In this document: in pieces, positions 22,945 to 33,802 of the stretch
Layout: each line of letters begins with the position of its first letter
Position numbering within the stretch: the stretch's first letter is position 1
Assembly (NCBI RefSeq): GCF_000220395.1
Contig: NW_004086634.1
Location: 1 to 33,802 of the forward strand
DNA from: Ichthyophthirius multifiliis
Lineage: Eukaryota; Ciliophora; Oligohymenophorea; Hymenostomatida
Length of the DNA stretch: 33,802 bases
Direction of reading: 5' to 3'
Translations under genes and position numbers: made by a program
The notes under the pieces: model-generated
Told to the model about the DNA's origin: nothing
The model's database searches: none
The model's input: the letters and a program-made list of their open reading frames with translations, nothing else

Positions 22945-23893
22945 ATGAATGATACAAAAACATTAATTTTATAAATGAAATAAAGAGCTCAATAAGAACA
23001 TCTTTTAAAAAATAGAAAAAAGGCAAAATCTATAACAAATCAAATAATCGGAATATAAGGAGAATAAAAATTAGAAACTGAAAAAGGATATATATTTGCT
23101 ATGCCATAAACTACATTATAAGATTTAACAAAATTTAAATATGCTTAAAAATAAAATTATTTAAAAACAAATAAAGAATCTGAATTTGATTATATAGAAA
23201 TTGATAAAGTTAAATTATATAATTTTATATTAAGATTATATATATATAATTATATGTCAAATAATAAACATATATATATATATATAATTTTTTAATTATT
23301 TAGAACTAATTTTAATATCATCTTTAATATTTTAATAAATTAAATTAAAAATATGAAAATACAACTTCATCTACAGTTAATAGATCTAGGGAATCAACTA
23401 TTAAAACTATTAATACATAATTTAATAAATAAAATTCCGTGCGAACAAATAGATAATAATAAACTTAACATTTTTCTTTGTAACTTGAAAAATTACATAT
23501 ACCTGATATTTTACCTATAAAACCTAATAGTCCTTTGATTAGATAAAAATCTATTTCACTTTCAAGCAATCGTCATAATAAATAATTAAAAGATTAAGCC
23601 ATTAGTAGAATTTCTAGACTCAATATAAATTATTAATAAAATAATAATAATATTTTTAATAAAAGTAATTATTCACCTAAAACAACGTATTCATAATATA
23701 GAAATAGAAATAATTGTAATATTATATATTAATTAATTTTATTTCTATAAAAAATATACTAAATTTTATTAAAAAAAAATTAATAATTATTTATAATATA
23801 ATAAAAGCTAAAATATCAACCGAAATAAAAAAAGAAGAATCTAATTTAAAAGAAAATAAAAATTCTTAATTTTAATAACATCATTATAAGTAA

Positions 23894-23941
<48 letters not shown>

Positions 23942-24658
23942 AATATTTTTTTTTATAATATAATATAATTTATTTTTACTAATAAATTTTTATTATTTAT
24001 GAATATTTTTAATTAAAACAAAAAAAAATTTAGTTAAAAATTATATTAAAAAATCAAAGATATGAACAGTATTAATATAGGTAAAGAATACTTAAAATAG
24101 TTATTATATAATTAAAATAAACAAAAGTCTAATTAAGTAAATATTGGAGGTTCCCTCCGTTAATTTGCTTTGAAAACATTCGGATAAAATTCACTTGATA
24201 GATTAAATACATTTTAATAATTTGCATTTAATTCAGTTGATAAATCAGAAAATAAATACGCAATGAAATCATTAAATGAAGTTTTAAAAAATAATGATTA
24301 CGGCTCTATGTCTATTATAGATCTTTGGAGTATGTAAATGATAAAATAATGTCTGTAAAGGACTAATTTGATAAAAGAAAAGAATATAATATAATCTTTT
24401 TTTTTTTACAAATCTAAATTTAATTAACTTAAATAAACTTAGAAAAAATCAAAAATAATAGATTTAAATGAATTAAAATAGGTAGCGAATCAATAATAAG
24501 AAATATTCGATGAATAATAAAATAATTAAGATATACCTGGTCATCATTGTGGTAAATATAAATATAAAGAAGCTATTAAGTATGTATTTCAATAAATTTA
24601 ATAATTATAAATGGAAAATAAATAAGATATTAAAGAAATTTTAAAAAACTATAACTGA
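22945..24658 (+). CDS. Unknown Gln/Asn/Ser-rich protein, four exons
   Basis: ATG 22945 (MNDTKTLILQMKQRAQQ) to TGA 24656-24658. Introns 23209-23303 (95 nt), 23716-23807 (92 nt) and 23890-24033 (144 nt, with a (TA)n run) all join in phase. The first part has a helical, basic N-terminus and GYIFAMPQTTLQDLTKF. The middle is Ser/Arg/Asn-rich and probably disordered (SSTVNRSRESTIKT, ISLSSNRHNKQ). The last exon (from about 24034) has NIGGSLRQFALKTFG, YGSMSIIDLWSMQMIK and IPGHHCGKYKYKEAIKYV. The last 198 residues could also be a separate gene starting at ATG 24062, which lies in the same frame. No family was recognised and there is no membrane segment. Confidence 0.6.
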
Positions 24659-24832
24659 AAAATTAATTGGCTTACTTTTCTTTTTTAAAATTATATTATA
24701 ATATTTTTGTTCTATAAAAAAAAATTATAAATACTTTCTCTTTTAGTTTAAATTAGAATATTATAAATTTTGTTTAGTTTTTAATTTTAAAAAAAAAATT
24801 AAATATTTATTTCATAAAAATAAAAAATAATT

Positions 24833-24836
<4 letters not shown>

Positions 24837-24873
<37 letters not shown>
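24837..24873. repeat. (TA)n microsatellite
   Basis: A TA run about 180 bp after the preceding gene. Confidence 0.9.
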
Positions 24874-24877
<4 letters not shown>

Positions 24878-25348
24878 TTTCCTTTATCCTTTATCCTTTA
24901 TATTCTTTAATAAATAAAATTTTTAATAAATAAAAAATATTTATAAATATATATATAAAAAAATATATATATATATATATTTCATTTTATACTAATAAAC
25001 ATATTATATATGATAATATTTGTAGTCAGTTTTTATATATGTTAATATATTCATATAATAATTATTAATATTTTTTTTCATTTATTGATTTAAATAAAAT
25101 AATATAAAATAAAAAATTAAAAATATTTTATGGTAAATTAAATAAAAATAATCGTTTTTATTACAATAATAATAATGGATTATATACAAATATATAATAA
25201 TTGAATACATATATAATTTTATATTATAATTTAAGTTATTAACTATTCGGAAACCTAAAACCTACATTAATATAAAATCTACGAAGGTAAATTTGTAAAA
25301 AAAAAAAACTAAATATTAAATTAAATAATATATTTTTAAATAAATAAA

Positions 25349-25379
<31 letters not shown>

Positions 25380-25415
25380 ATATTTTATATTAATATATAT
25401 AAATATATATCAATT

Positions 25416-25552
25416 ATAAAATTTTGACAAAACAAAATATTTATTTATTCCAATCATCAAGTTTAAAAGTATTTATAACAAATTCTATATATAATTTTAA
25501 TTCATAAATAATTCATGTTTTTTTATTTAATCATTTTTTGTCAAAATATTAT
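25416..25552. repeat. Inverted repeat pair, possible MITE-like element
   Basis: The arm at 25416-25432 (ATAAAATTTTGACAAAA) matches the reverse complement of 25536-25552 at 16 of 17 positions, enclosing about 100 bp. TA dinucleotides sit at the outer edges. In such A/T-rich sequence chance pairing is common, and the arm core is itself nearly palindromic. Confidence 0.25.
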
Positions 25553-26344
25553 CTTAATAAATATACAATAAAAATTTACAATTTTTTTTAAAAAATGATT
25601 ATAAAGTTAACTAATAAAAATTATTCTTATATATATTATTTATACTTAATATTACAATTAGATTAACAAATTAAATATAGATATTTTGCTTTTACATAGA
25701 TATTTTTTATATTTTTATATTATAAATTATAAAAATAAACATATATTAAAGAATCTCCATTTATTTATTTCTCGAATTTTTTATATAATCATTAAATGAA
25801 TTAATGTGAAAGATTTTCTATCGTTTAAGTATAAATTTTATATCTTTTTAAATTCATATAAAAAAATAATTTTATATCATATATTTAATTTTAATATTTT
25901 AATCTAGTTATACACTATTAAAAATAAAAAACATTTTATATTAGAAATATTAAATTTAATATATAGTAAATTATTATTAATATATAGAATATGCTATTGA
26001 GTAATTTACATATATATTAATTCTTTTTCATTAATGAATTGATACAAGATCATTAAAAACAATAATTATTATATATTAAATACATAAATTAATAAAATAA
26101 AAAAAACGTAAAATTATTATTTATATTTTAATGAGATAAATTATCGTTTTTAGTGAATAAAATATAAATAAAAAATTAAAAATAAAAATAAAAAAAAAAT
26201 TAAATATAAATATAAAAATAAAAATATAAAATTAAAAATAAAATAAAAATAAAATTAAAAAGAAAAAGAAAAAAACAAAAATAAAAACATAAGATTAAAT
26301 TAAATAAAAATAAAAATTAATATAAAAAATGATAATAATATTAA

Positions 26345-26346
<2 letters not shown>

Positions 26347-26390
<44 letters not shown>

Positions 26391-26391
26391 T
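26347..26391. repeat. (ATA)n microsatellite
   Basis: A regular trinucleotide run in the gene-free stretch. Confidence 0.9.
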
Positions 26392-27103
26392 ATATTAATA
26401 AAATTTAAATTTAATACATTTTTTTTTTTTAACTATAATATTGAATTATCATTAACATCATTTTTTTTTTTCTCACTTTGTGTTATTTATTTACTTTTTA
26501 CGAGATTTCTTTATAAATATTTATGGTTTATTATATATTAATAATATAATTTATATTTATTTTTTTTCAAAACCTTTTTTTATTATTAATTATTTTTATA
26601 TTAATTTTACCGGTATTAATAAAATAATTTTTAAAATATAATAAAAAGCTTTATAATTTTCTAAAATTATTTTTATCCATTACAAAATATTACAAGACCT
26701 ATATTTTTTTACTTTTACAATATTTATTATTATTTTTAAAAATTTTAAAAAAATTTGTGATAATGTTATATTTTAAATAATTTGTTTTCATTAACAATAT
26801 AATTATAAGTTTTAAATATTAAAAAATATATATAATACATCTAAATTTACAAAAAAAAAAATATTTATTATATAAAAAATTACTCAATTTTTTATTTTAT
26901 AATATGTATTTATTTAAATAATAAAATTTCTAGATTATAATTAAATATAATTTAATATTTAAAAAAATAAAAAAAAAAATAAAAAAAAAAAAATTTTTCT
27001 AATTCCACTTTCTTGCAAAAATAAATAAATAAAGCAATTTTAGTGAGAGCATTAAATGTTGCATATTGATAAAGAATAATAAAAATGTTAATAAATAATA
27101 TAA

Positions 27104-27104
<1 letters not shown>

Positions 27105-27143
<39 letters not shown>
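27105..27143. repeat. (TA)n microsatellite
   Basis: A TA run shortly before the 3' end of the carbonic anhydrase-like gene. Confidence 0.9.
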
Positions 27144-27147
<4 letters not shown>

Positions 27148-27289
27148 TTTTAATAATTTAAATATAAACATAATAAATTTTTTATACAATATAACTTTAA
27201 AAATTAACGTTGTATGTAACACAGTATATTAAATATAATTTATTTTTTTATTTTTTTAATTATTATAAAATAATTACAAAAAAAATAAA

Positions 27290-28171
27290 TCACAAAAATA
27301 AGCCTAAACTTCCCAAAAAAAATTAAATAAAATTTTTTTTTCCGTAATTACAAACTGCATAAATATTAATTTAATCTTATTTAAAGATCTTTATAATTCT
27401 ATTATTTCCTCTCATTATTAATTACCTATTATCATCCAAATAACTCGAAAAATAAAAATTTTTTTGCCACAAACTTTAAAAAATATTTAAATTTCTTATA
27501 TTTATATACAAAGGTTATTAAAAAATGACCCATTTAGCCTTTTTACATTCTCCGAAAGTTTAACTTCCTGTATAAACAAATACTTTATTCTAATTTGAAA
27601 GAATTTCATAACCTAATTCTTTGAAATTTATTTAAATAGGTTCGTTTATTTTCGCAAAATCATTTTTTTTCCAAAAAGAATTTGCTTTTTCTTCATCTAA
27701 TTCGAAAAAAATAGACACAAAACCCAAATTATTTCCATCACTAGAATTTTCAAGTAAATAATACTCAATTTATAATTCTAAAGGATATTAAATATTATCT
27801 ATAGTATGTTCCGCAGGACATTTTATATAAAATCCTTTTGCTTTATAATTCATATTTTCACCAATTTACAATATAGACCAATCTCCTTATATTAAAAGGT
27901 TATTATTTAAGTCTTTTATGATTGTCGATACTTCTATATCTAAAAAATCTATTTTTATTTAGTTAGATAAGGGGCTTTAGTTACAATTTGCACTAAATTT
28001 ATCCGATGTTACGATGTTTATGGGTGATTGTGGGCCTGTTTTGCATTATATTGGCCATATTTGTTCTGTTTAGTAGTCTAAGAGATCATTTAATATTTAA
28101 ATTTAAAATGATTTTGTAATTATTATGATTAATATTAATATTATATGGATTATATTTTTTTAATATATCAT
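27290..28171 (-). CDS. Alpha-carbonic anhydrase-like protein lacking zinc ligands
   Basis: ATG 28171-28169 to TGA 27292-27290, 293 aa, no intron seen. It begins with a signal peptide (IIHIILILIIITKS). Alpha-CA landmarks: IWPIQCKTGPQSPINI (family W...C..G..QSPI.I), FYIKCPAEHTID (family FHFHAPSEHT.DG), PLELQIEYYL (family .LELHIVH), VYTGSQTFGEC and KWVIFQQPLYI (family Y.GSLTTPPC ... W.(V)....I), and DDNRQLIMRGNNR near the end. The three His that bind zinc (His94, His96, His119 in human CA II) are replaced by Tyr, Lys and Gln at about residues 114, 116 and 133, so CO2 hydration is not expected. The last residues are hydrophobic (FIQFFLGSLGLFL), possibly a GPI-type or membrane anchor. A secreted or surface binding role is likely, as in CA-related proteins (inference). 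Confidence 0.85.
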
Positions 28172-28273
28172 GATTTTTATGTTTTTTTTTTTTTTTTTTT
28201 GAAACTATCTATTTTTTTTTTTGTCACAAGTATTTAAATTTTTAATTAAAAAAATACTTTTTATTTATAAAAA
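28172..28273. promoter_or_regulatory. Short shared promoter between divergent genes
   Basis: Only 102 bp separate the start codons of the carbonic anhydrase-like gene (-) and the FHA gene (+). It contains a long T-run and TTTAAATTTTTAATTAAAA-like sequence. Both promoters must overlap here unless one start is further away. Confidence 0.4.
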
Positions 28274-28373
28274 ATGAGTGGCTTTTAAAACTTGAAAATG
28301 GAACCGTTTTTTAACTTTCAAATAAAATTAATTTAATAGGACGTTCTAATTAATGTCATATTGTTTTAAAAGT

Positions 28374-28413
<40 letters not shown>

Positions 28414-30844
28414 AAAAAAATTAAAAAGCATCCAAGTATTTCCAAAGAACATACAATAATAGAATTTTCGGATGATTAAAAAGTTTATATAAGAGATTTA
28501 GATTCTTTAAATGGTACTTTTGTTAATGAAAATAGACTAAAATAAGGTCAAAAAATATAAATAAGAGATAACGATGTAATATAAATAGGATAAGGTTATT
28601 TTTATTTAATAAAAATGCATATATTAAAATAAATAAATGATCAATATATATATATATAGATACTAATAATATGAAATTTTTCTAAAATAACGATTAATCT
28701 AATAAAGAAACACGAAAAGAAAGAGATTTTAGAATTTGTGTTACTGATTTAAATTTTAAAAGTTAATCTCCTAAATGTATATTTATTTTAAAATTGTTTT
28801 TATTTTATTTTTAAATGAAACAAAGAATTCGGTCAAACCTAAAATTTTTAATAATAAAATGAATAATAATTTTTAAATAAAAATGAAATATTTCAAACTT
28901 AATAATAGTTTTTAAATAAAAACGAATTTTAAACTTAATAATAATAATAACAATTTATGAGTAAAAATAATGGAAATCATTAAGAATTAATAAATTAAAA
29001 TATAAATTTAAATGAAATATTATTATAAAAAGAAGAAAATTTATTATAAAAAGAAAACTAAATTAAAAATTTATTAAATTAATAAGAAGAAACTACTGAA
29101 GAAAATAATAAATTAAAAGCAAAATTAAAAGCCTTATAGCTTTATGCTACTAGTTTATAATTATAAGTTGATAAATTAAATATAATGCTTAATAATTAAA
29201 ATATTAAAATGAAAGATGTTTTAGATTAAGATTGGGCTAATAAATTAAAAGAAAATAATGTATTATTCAAAATATTTATAATAATGTAATTAATAATTAT
29301 TTTATAAAAAAAAACAGTTTGAAATAAAAAATTTAATATAACTACTTTTATAAAAAGATAATGAAATATAATAATTAAAAACAACTTTATAAAATTATTT
29401 CTTAAATCCGAAAGACTTAAAGTAATAATATATAAACTTAAATAAATAAACATATAAATAAAAAAGTTCAAATAACTAAATATAATTACTAGAACATCAA
29501 TCAAAAGAATTAATAATAGCAAAAAAATAAGTAATTTTATAAATAATATGAAAATTACTATAAAATATTTATTTTTTAATATAATTATTATATTAATACA
29601 TACTTAAAAAAAAAAAAATTACACATAGAATTGATAAATAGAAAAAATTAAAAAATATAAAAAATTATAAAATATATAAATATTTATATATTAATATTTG
29701 AATATATATATAATAATATTGAATATATATACTAATACATATAATAATATATATTTTTTATTTCATATTAATATATTTTAAATTTTATCATATATATATA
29801 TTTATACAAATAGTTATTAGAATATGAGAACAGAAATAATGAATGTTAAAAAATCTGGTCATCATTATTATTAGAAAATTAACAAAAAGATGAAAAAATT
29901 AAAGGTTTATAATTATAACTTAGTCGCTAAGTAGAGAATATCTAATAAATATATTCCAAAACGATTGTCGAATTAATGAATATAATAGTAAGTTAATTTC
30001 TATATTCGAAGAATAAGTTAAACAAGATGCTGCTTAATTTTTAGTTGAATAAATGTCTTTTGCATTAGAAGAAAGGAGAGAATTAGGAATTCAAAATGAA
30101 AATTTACACATATAAATATAAGAATTAATTAGTGAAATTTAAAGAATTAAAGGATAGATGGAAGTATATTCTGAGATTCTAGATATAAATGAATTAGATT
30201 TATCTTAAAATAAACTATAATAAAATCAAGGGAATATTATATTAAAGTTGAAAAACAGAATAGAAGAATTATAAGATCTAATTAATGAAATGAAATAAAA
30301 AGGTTTTTTATTTTTTTGAAACAATATAAATATATGTAATAAATAATAGATAGTGTAGGAAAAATAGTATAATTAAATGAATTAGTTGATATTTTGGAAA
30401 AAAAAATAGCAAAACAAAACTAAATTATAGAAGATTTTAAATAAATAAATAAAATAAATTACTGTTAATTAGAATAAATATGGAATAAATGAATAAAGTT
30501 GTATTGATTTTTTTTCTAATCTTCTTTAAGATAAAGATAATAATATTTCTATTTTAATTAAATAAAGAGACGAATTAAATGTAAAATTTAATATTTTTGT
30601 TTTATTTAAAATTATATAAAGTAAAGATAAAAATAGCTTATGTTATAAGTTGAAGACTTAGAAAAAAAATGTCAAGATTAAAAAATAAATTTTGATGGTA
30701 AAAAAATATTGATTTTTTCAAAAATTTAAAATATTTTATATTATAGAATACAAAATAAAAAATGACAAATACACAGAATTAATTGAAAAAAATAATAATT
30801 TTTCTCCTTTTAAAAATTTAATTGAAAACGAAAAATTATATTGA
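28274..30844 (+). CDS. FHA-domain coiled-coil protein (FHAD1-like architecture)
   Basis: The FHA domain at the N-terminus is clear: WLLKLENGTVFQLSNKINL, IGRSNQCHIVLK, then after a 57-nt intron (28372-28428, TA-rich) HPSISKEHTIIEFS, IRDLDSLNGTFVNENRL and IRDNDVIQIGQGYFYLI. Gly-Arg-Ser, Ser-x-x-His and Asn-Gly are the phosphopeptide-binding signature of FHA. A Gln-rich linker has a repeated QQFLNKNE motif, then long coiled coils (EENNKLKAKLKALQ, LISIFEEQVKQDAAQF, LEERRELGIQNENLH) to TGA 30842-30844. Introns are several and short (for example 28804-28854, 29261-29318) plus a long TA-rich one (about 29530-29811). The ATG at 28274 is one base out of frame with the FHA exon; no other in-frame ATG was found. 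FHA domains bind phosphothreonine; FHAD1, with the same layout, is linked to cilia, so a ciliary role is possible. Confidence 0.8.
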
Positions 30845-31399
30845 AAATATATATATATATTAAATATACATTTAAATAATTATGAAAAATTATATACAAA
30901 TGTTTATTTAAATATTTATATATATATATAATTATATATATATTTATTTAGATGCATATATATATATATATATATATATCTATATATATTTTTTATATAT
31001 ATATTATTTATAACTTTTTTACTTTCTTATTTTTTTATTTTAGATTTCTTTTTTTATATTAATATTTATTTTATTATTACATTTTTTATTAATTTTTTTT
31101 TTAAGTTATATATTATATATATAACTTTTTTCTCAATTTTTTTTTTTAAACTTCTAATTTTTTAACAATTTAATTTTTCATATATAATGATATGAATTTT
31201 TTAATTATAGTATATTTTATTTTTAAGATAATATATTATTTATTTTTAATAATAATTTTCTTATTATTTAATAAAAAAATTGATTTAAAATATAAAACAT
31301 ATATATATAAATAATAATTTTAATTATATTCAATAAAAAGAAATAAAAAAACTTTATATATATATAAAATATAATAAATTTAAAAAATTAAACAAAAAA
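30845..31399. other. AT-rich spacer with TA runs
   Basis: TA runs near 30957-30980 and poly-T tracts. No gene was seen. It should contain the CFAP299 promoter. Confidence 0.55.
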
Positions 31400-32125
31400 A
31401 TGATCGCCGATGATTTCGAATCCGAATTCTATGATACATCTTTAGATAAATTCGAGACATATGAATAATATTTAGACGAGCACATAACAGCCGAAGATAT
31501 GTTTTATTTAGAAGACCGTGAATTAGCCCGCTAACTCCGTGAATAAAATAATCATAATGCAAAAACCGAAATTTTAACTCGAGAATAATTCGAGGCTAAA
31601 AAATAAGCTGCCAAAGAGGCTAAAAACAATCAAAATAAAGACAAGACAAAAAGTCTTGCTCATACCGAAATAAAAAATAAAGCAGCCCTTGAAAAGTGTG
31701 ATTTTTTGAAAGCTTTAGCAGCAAGAGAGTAAGATGTTTTGAATGGTAAATTATTGACGATTATTTTTATTAGATTTGAATCTAAAAACTCAGAAATTAG
31801 TGGGTATATTGATTATGCACATAGGCTTAAAACAGAAGATTTTAAACCGTATTTTGAAGGGAAAAAAAAACTTTTACCAAGGACTACTGACTTGAGTTAT
31901 TATAATTGGAAAACTAGCATGTGTGTAAGTAATGATTCGCCTAATTTTAAAGTCGATGCTAATAGTTAATAATAAGCCTTACTTTTTAGAAATAAAAGAG
32001 ATAGGAAAGTTATTAATGTTGATCCCAAAAAAAAAGAAGAAGATAATACACAAAGACATGAAATTAAAGCAGAATCTTATAAATAAATTGTTTTATATGA
32101 TCATTATACAAGAAGAAAAAATTGA
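31400..32125 (+). CDS. CFAP299: CFAP299 (C4orf22) cilia- and flagella-associated protein
   Basis: A single exon of 241 aa, close to the ~233 aa of animal CFAP299. Conserved blocks run along the whole length: FETYEQYLDEHITAEDMFYL, EDRELARQLRE, LTREQFEAKKQAAKEA, FLKALAARE, GKLLTIIFIR, SGYIDYAHRLKTEDFKPYF, GKKKLLPRTTDLSYYNW, LLFRNKRDRKVINVDPK and VLYDHYTRRK. The last four are near-identical to the animal protein. There is no membrane segment or known enzymatic motif. The family (DUF4464) occurs in ciliated organisms and is needed for sperm flagellum assembly in mammals; the molecular function is not settled. The start follows an A-rich leader typical of genes in this window. Better C/G content than the surroundings and 14 TAA/TAG Gln codons confirm the genetic code. 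Confidence 0.97.
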
Positions 32126-32674
32126 TTTTTTTTTTTAAATATATTTATTATAAATTTAAAAAAAAGAAGTTCCATTATTTTCTTTTTTTTCTTTTAATTA
32201 TTAAAAAAATATAAAATAAAAAAATAATAATAATTAATAAAATTTAATTATAATTATATATTGATAAAAAACAATTTCTATATACATATGGAAAATATTA
32301 AAATTTGAATTAAATAATAAAAAAGATTATTAATAGTCAGCTTTTATAGTATTTAAAACAAAAAATAAATCCCAAATAGCACTCCTTTTCCTTTTGAAAA
32401 CATAAAATTTATAACATAAAATTGATTAAAAAAAATAAACAATTTTAGAAAATAAATTATAAGAAAAGCATTATAATTTCGGGCTAAAAAATAATAAAAT
32501 TAATTTTAAATTTTCTAAAAAATTACATTAATGTTATGAATAAAAAAGTTATGAAAAAAATAATACAAAGGTAAAACTAAATAAATATAATAAGAAAAAA
32601 TAAATAAATAAAATAATTTTAGTAATAAAATTAAAAATATTTAATATATTAATATAGAATTTAAAATAAAATAA
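32126..32674. other. AT-rich spacer
   Basis: Downstream region of CFAP299. Some weakly structured sequence at 32330-32480; no gene could be supported. Confidence 0.5.
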
Positions 32675-33074
32675 ATGATGGTATAATAATTAATCTAATA
32701 AACATTACTTTCTTAAAAATAAAAAAGTAAAGAAATAAAATGTCAATTTAAATAAAAACATAAAAATAAAATTCTCGAATAATAAATATAAACTAATATA
32801 AAATGATTTCTAATAATTTAAAACATAAAGTGATATTTATATTTCGAAATAAGTTAAAAAACACTAAATAAAATAGGTAAAAAAAAAAACAAAAACTGAT
32901 ATAAAATAAAAATAATTAAAAAAAATAGAAGATTTAGAAAAATAAAAAGGATAATAAATTAAGAGTTAGAAATATAAAATACTTATTATGTAATTTTATT
33001 TATAGTATTACATTATTCATATCAATTTAATGAAAAAAAAAATATATTTATTAATATATATAAAAAAAATATGA
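32675..33074 (+). CDS. Possible small Gln/Lys-rich gene (weak)
   Basis: Two overlapping frames look mildly coding. ATG 32675 gives MMVQQLIQQTLLSQKQKSKE. A second frame from about 32810 gives NDFQQFKTQSDIYISKQVKK, then LKKIEDLEKQKGQQIKSQK, to TGA 33072-33074. Joining them would need an intron I cannot place. In A-rich DNA where TAA/TAG are sense, such frames arise easily by chance, so this may not be a gene. Confidence 0.25.
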
Positions 33075-33802
33075 ATAAATATTATTAATTAATTTTTAAA
33101 TTGATAAATTAATATAAATGTTATAAAAAAAAAATTAATCTTAAAAATAAAAAAAAATTTATGTAAGAACAATAAATATAATTAAAATCTAATTTTTAAA
33201 TTAGTATTATGAAAAAAATATAATTTAACTTAAATACTAAACATATTTATTTTTATTTGATTATAAAAATAAAAATAATGTAAAATTATAACTTAAAAAA
33301 AAATATATATAAAAATTAAAATAATAAATAAAATTAAATATAATTGTTAGAAAAACAAAAGTAAAATTTTCTAAAATAAAATTAAATAATAATAAAAAAA
33401 AAAAATTAAATTTTAAATATTATTAAAAAAAAAAAAAAAATATAAAAAATATAAACAAATAGTAATTATTAATACAAATTAAAATAAATAAAATTAATAA
33501 CAAAGGAATTTAAGAAAATATTTAAAATAAAATTAAATATAAAAATAATTAATTTATATATATATTTAAAAATATATATATATATATATTACTAATATAT
33601 ATATTTATTTTTAATATATATTATTAAATATATAATATAGAAAATTTAATTTTTAATAATTATAATTATATATTTCTTTATTATATTTAAATAAAGCTCT
33701 ATTAAAAATAAAATATTAAATTTTTAATATTATCATTTTTTTTTATATTTAATTGATAAAAATTAATAATATAAAAATAAAAAAAAATTATAAAATTATA
33801 TA
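33075..33802. other. AT-rich end of window
   Basis: A/T low complexity with TA runs near 33545-33605. No telomeric repeat or gene was seen. Confidence 0.55.

Larger units (their letters stand above)
24659..27289. other. Large gene-free AT-rich stretch
   Basis: About 2.6 kb of A/T-rich DNA with (TA)n at 24837-24873 and 27105-27143, (ATA)n at 26347-26391, long A-rich low complexity at 26160-26330 and an inverted repeat pair at 25416/25536. A short richer patch (25240-25290) could look like an exon but has no partner. No gene or RNA could be supported on either strand. Confidence 0.5.

Noticed and set aside
25171-25290. Exon-like patch before a GTAAAT donor
   Set aside because: Short, no start or second exon in phase, and no protein similarity.
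1-33802. tRNA, rRNA or CRISPR arrays
   Set aside because: No G/C-rich cloverleaf, rRNA core or spaced direct repeats were seen; repeats present are microsatellites.

Overview
The window is nuclear DNA of an oligohymenophorean ciliate. TAA and TAG are read as glutamine inside long, clearly homologous proteins, and TGA is the only stop. Spacers are almost pure A and T with many (TA)n runs, and most introns are 41-95 nt GT-AG introns. The extreme AT content plus a cyclodipeptide synthase, a rare enzyme in eukaryotes that has been reported from Ichthyophthirius multifiliis, makes the Ich macronuclear genome the best guess (inference). No telomeric repeat, rRNA, tRNA or CRISPR array is visible.

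Layout. 0.4-4.4 kb: an unknown 260-residue gene (+), a DUF4485/CEP112-like coiled-coil gene (-) and a small coiled-coil gene (-). 4.8-7.2 kb: a MORN-repeat protein with a lipidation-type N-terminus (+). 8.0-11.1 kb: two mitochondrial genes (+), a GrpE co-chaperone with a long N-terminal extension and an EF-hand Ca2+-regulated ATP-Mg/Pi carrier. 11.8-12.8 kb: a protein of six repeats arranged ABC-ABC (-), probably two beta-trefoils, with decayed copies of the same repeat lying upstream to 14.7 kb and a possible DNA-transposon relic near 15.3 kb. 15.9-17.2 kb: a cyclodipeptide synthase with all catalytic residues and a C-terminal extension (+). 17.7-24.7 kb: four closely spaced genes (+): an axonemal dynein light chain-like/AXDND1-like coiled-coil protein, an EF-hand protein, a metaxin-like tail-anchored protein and an unknown protein. 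24.7-27.3 kb: a 2.6 kb gene desert. 27.3-32.1 kb: an alpha-carbonic anhydrase homologue without its zinc ligands (-), a divergent FHA/coiled-coil protein (+) and CFAP299 (+). The remainder is AT-rich, with one weak ORF.

The genes form no operon. Two themes recur: cilia or centrioles (CEP112-like, AXDND1-like, FHA coiled coil, MORN, CFAP299) and mitochondria (GrpE, ATP-Mg/Pi carrier, metaxin-like). The most unusual items are the cyclodipeptide synthase, the double-trefoil repeat protein with its decayed relatives, and the carbonic anhydrase pseudoenzyme. Intron boundaries were placed by eye from frame, GT-AG ends and protein sense, so several are approximate.
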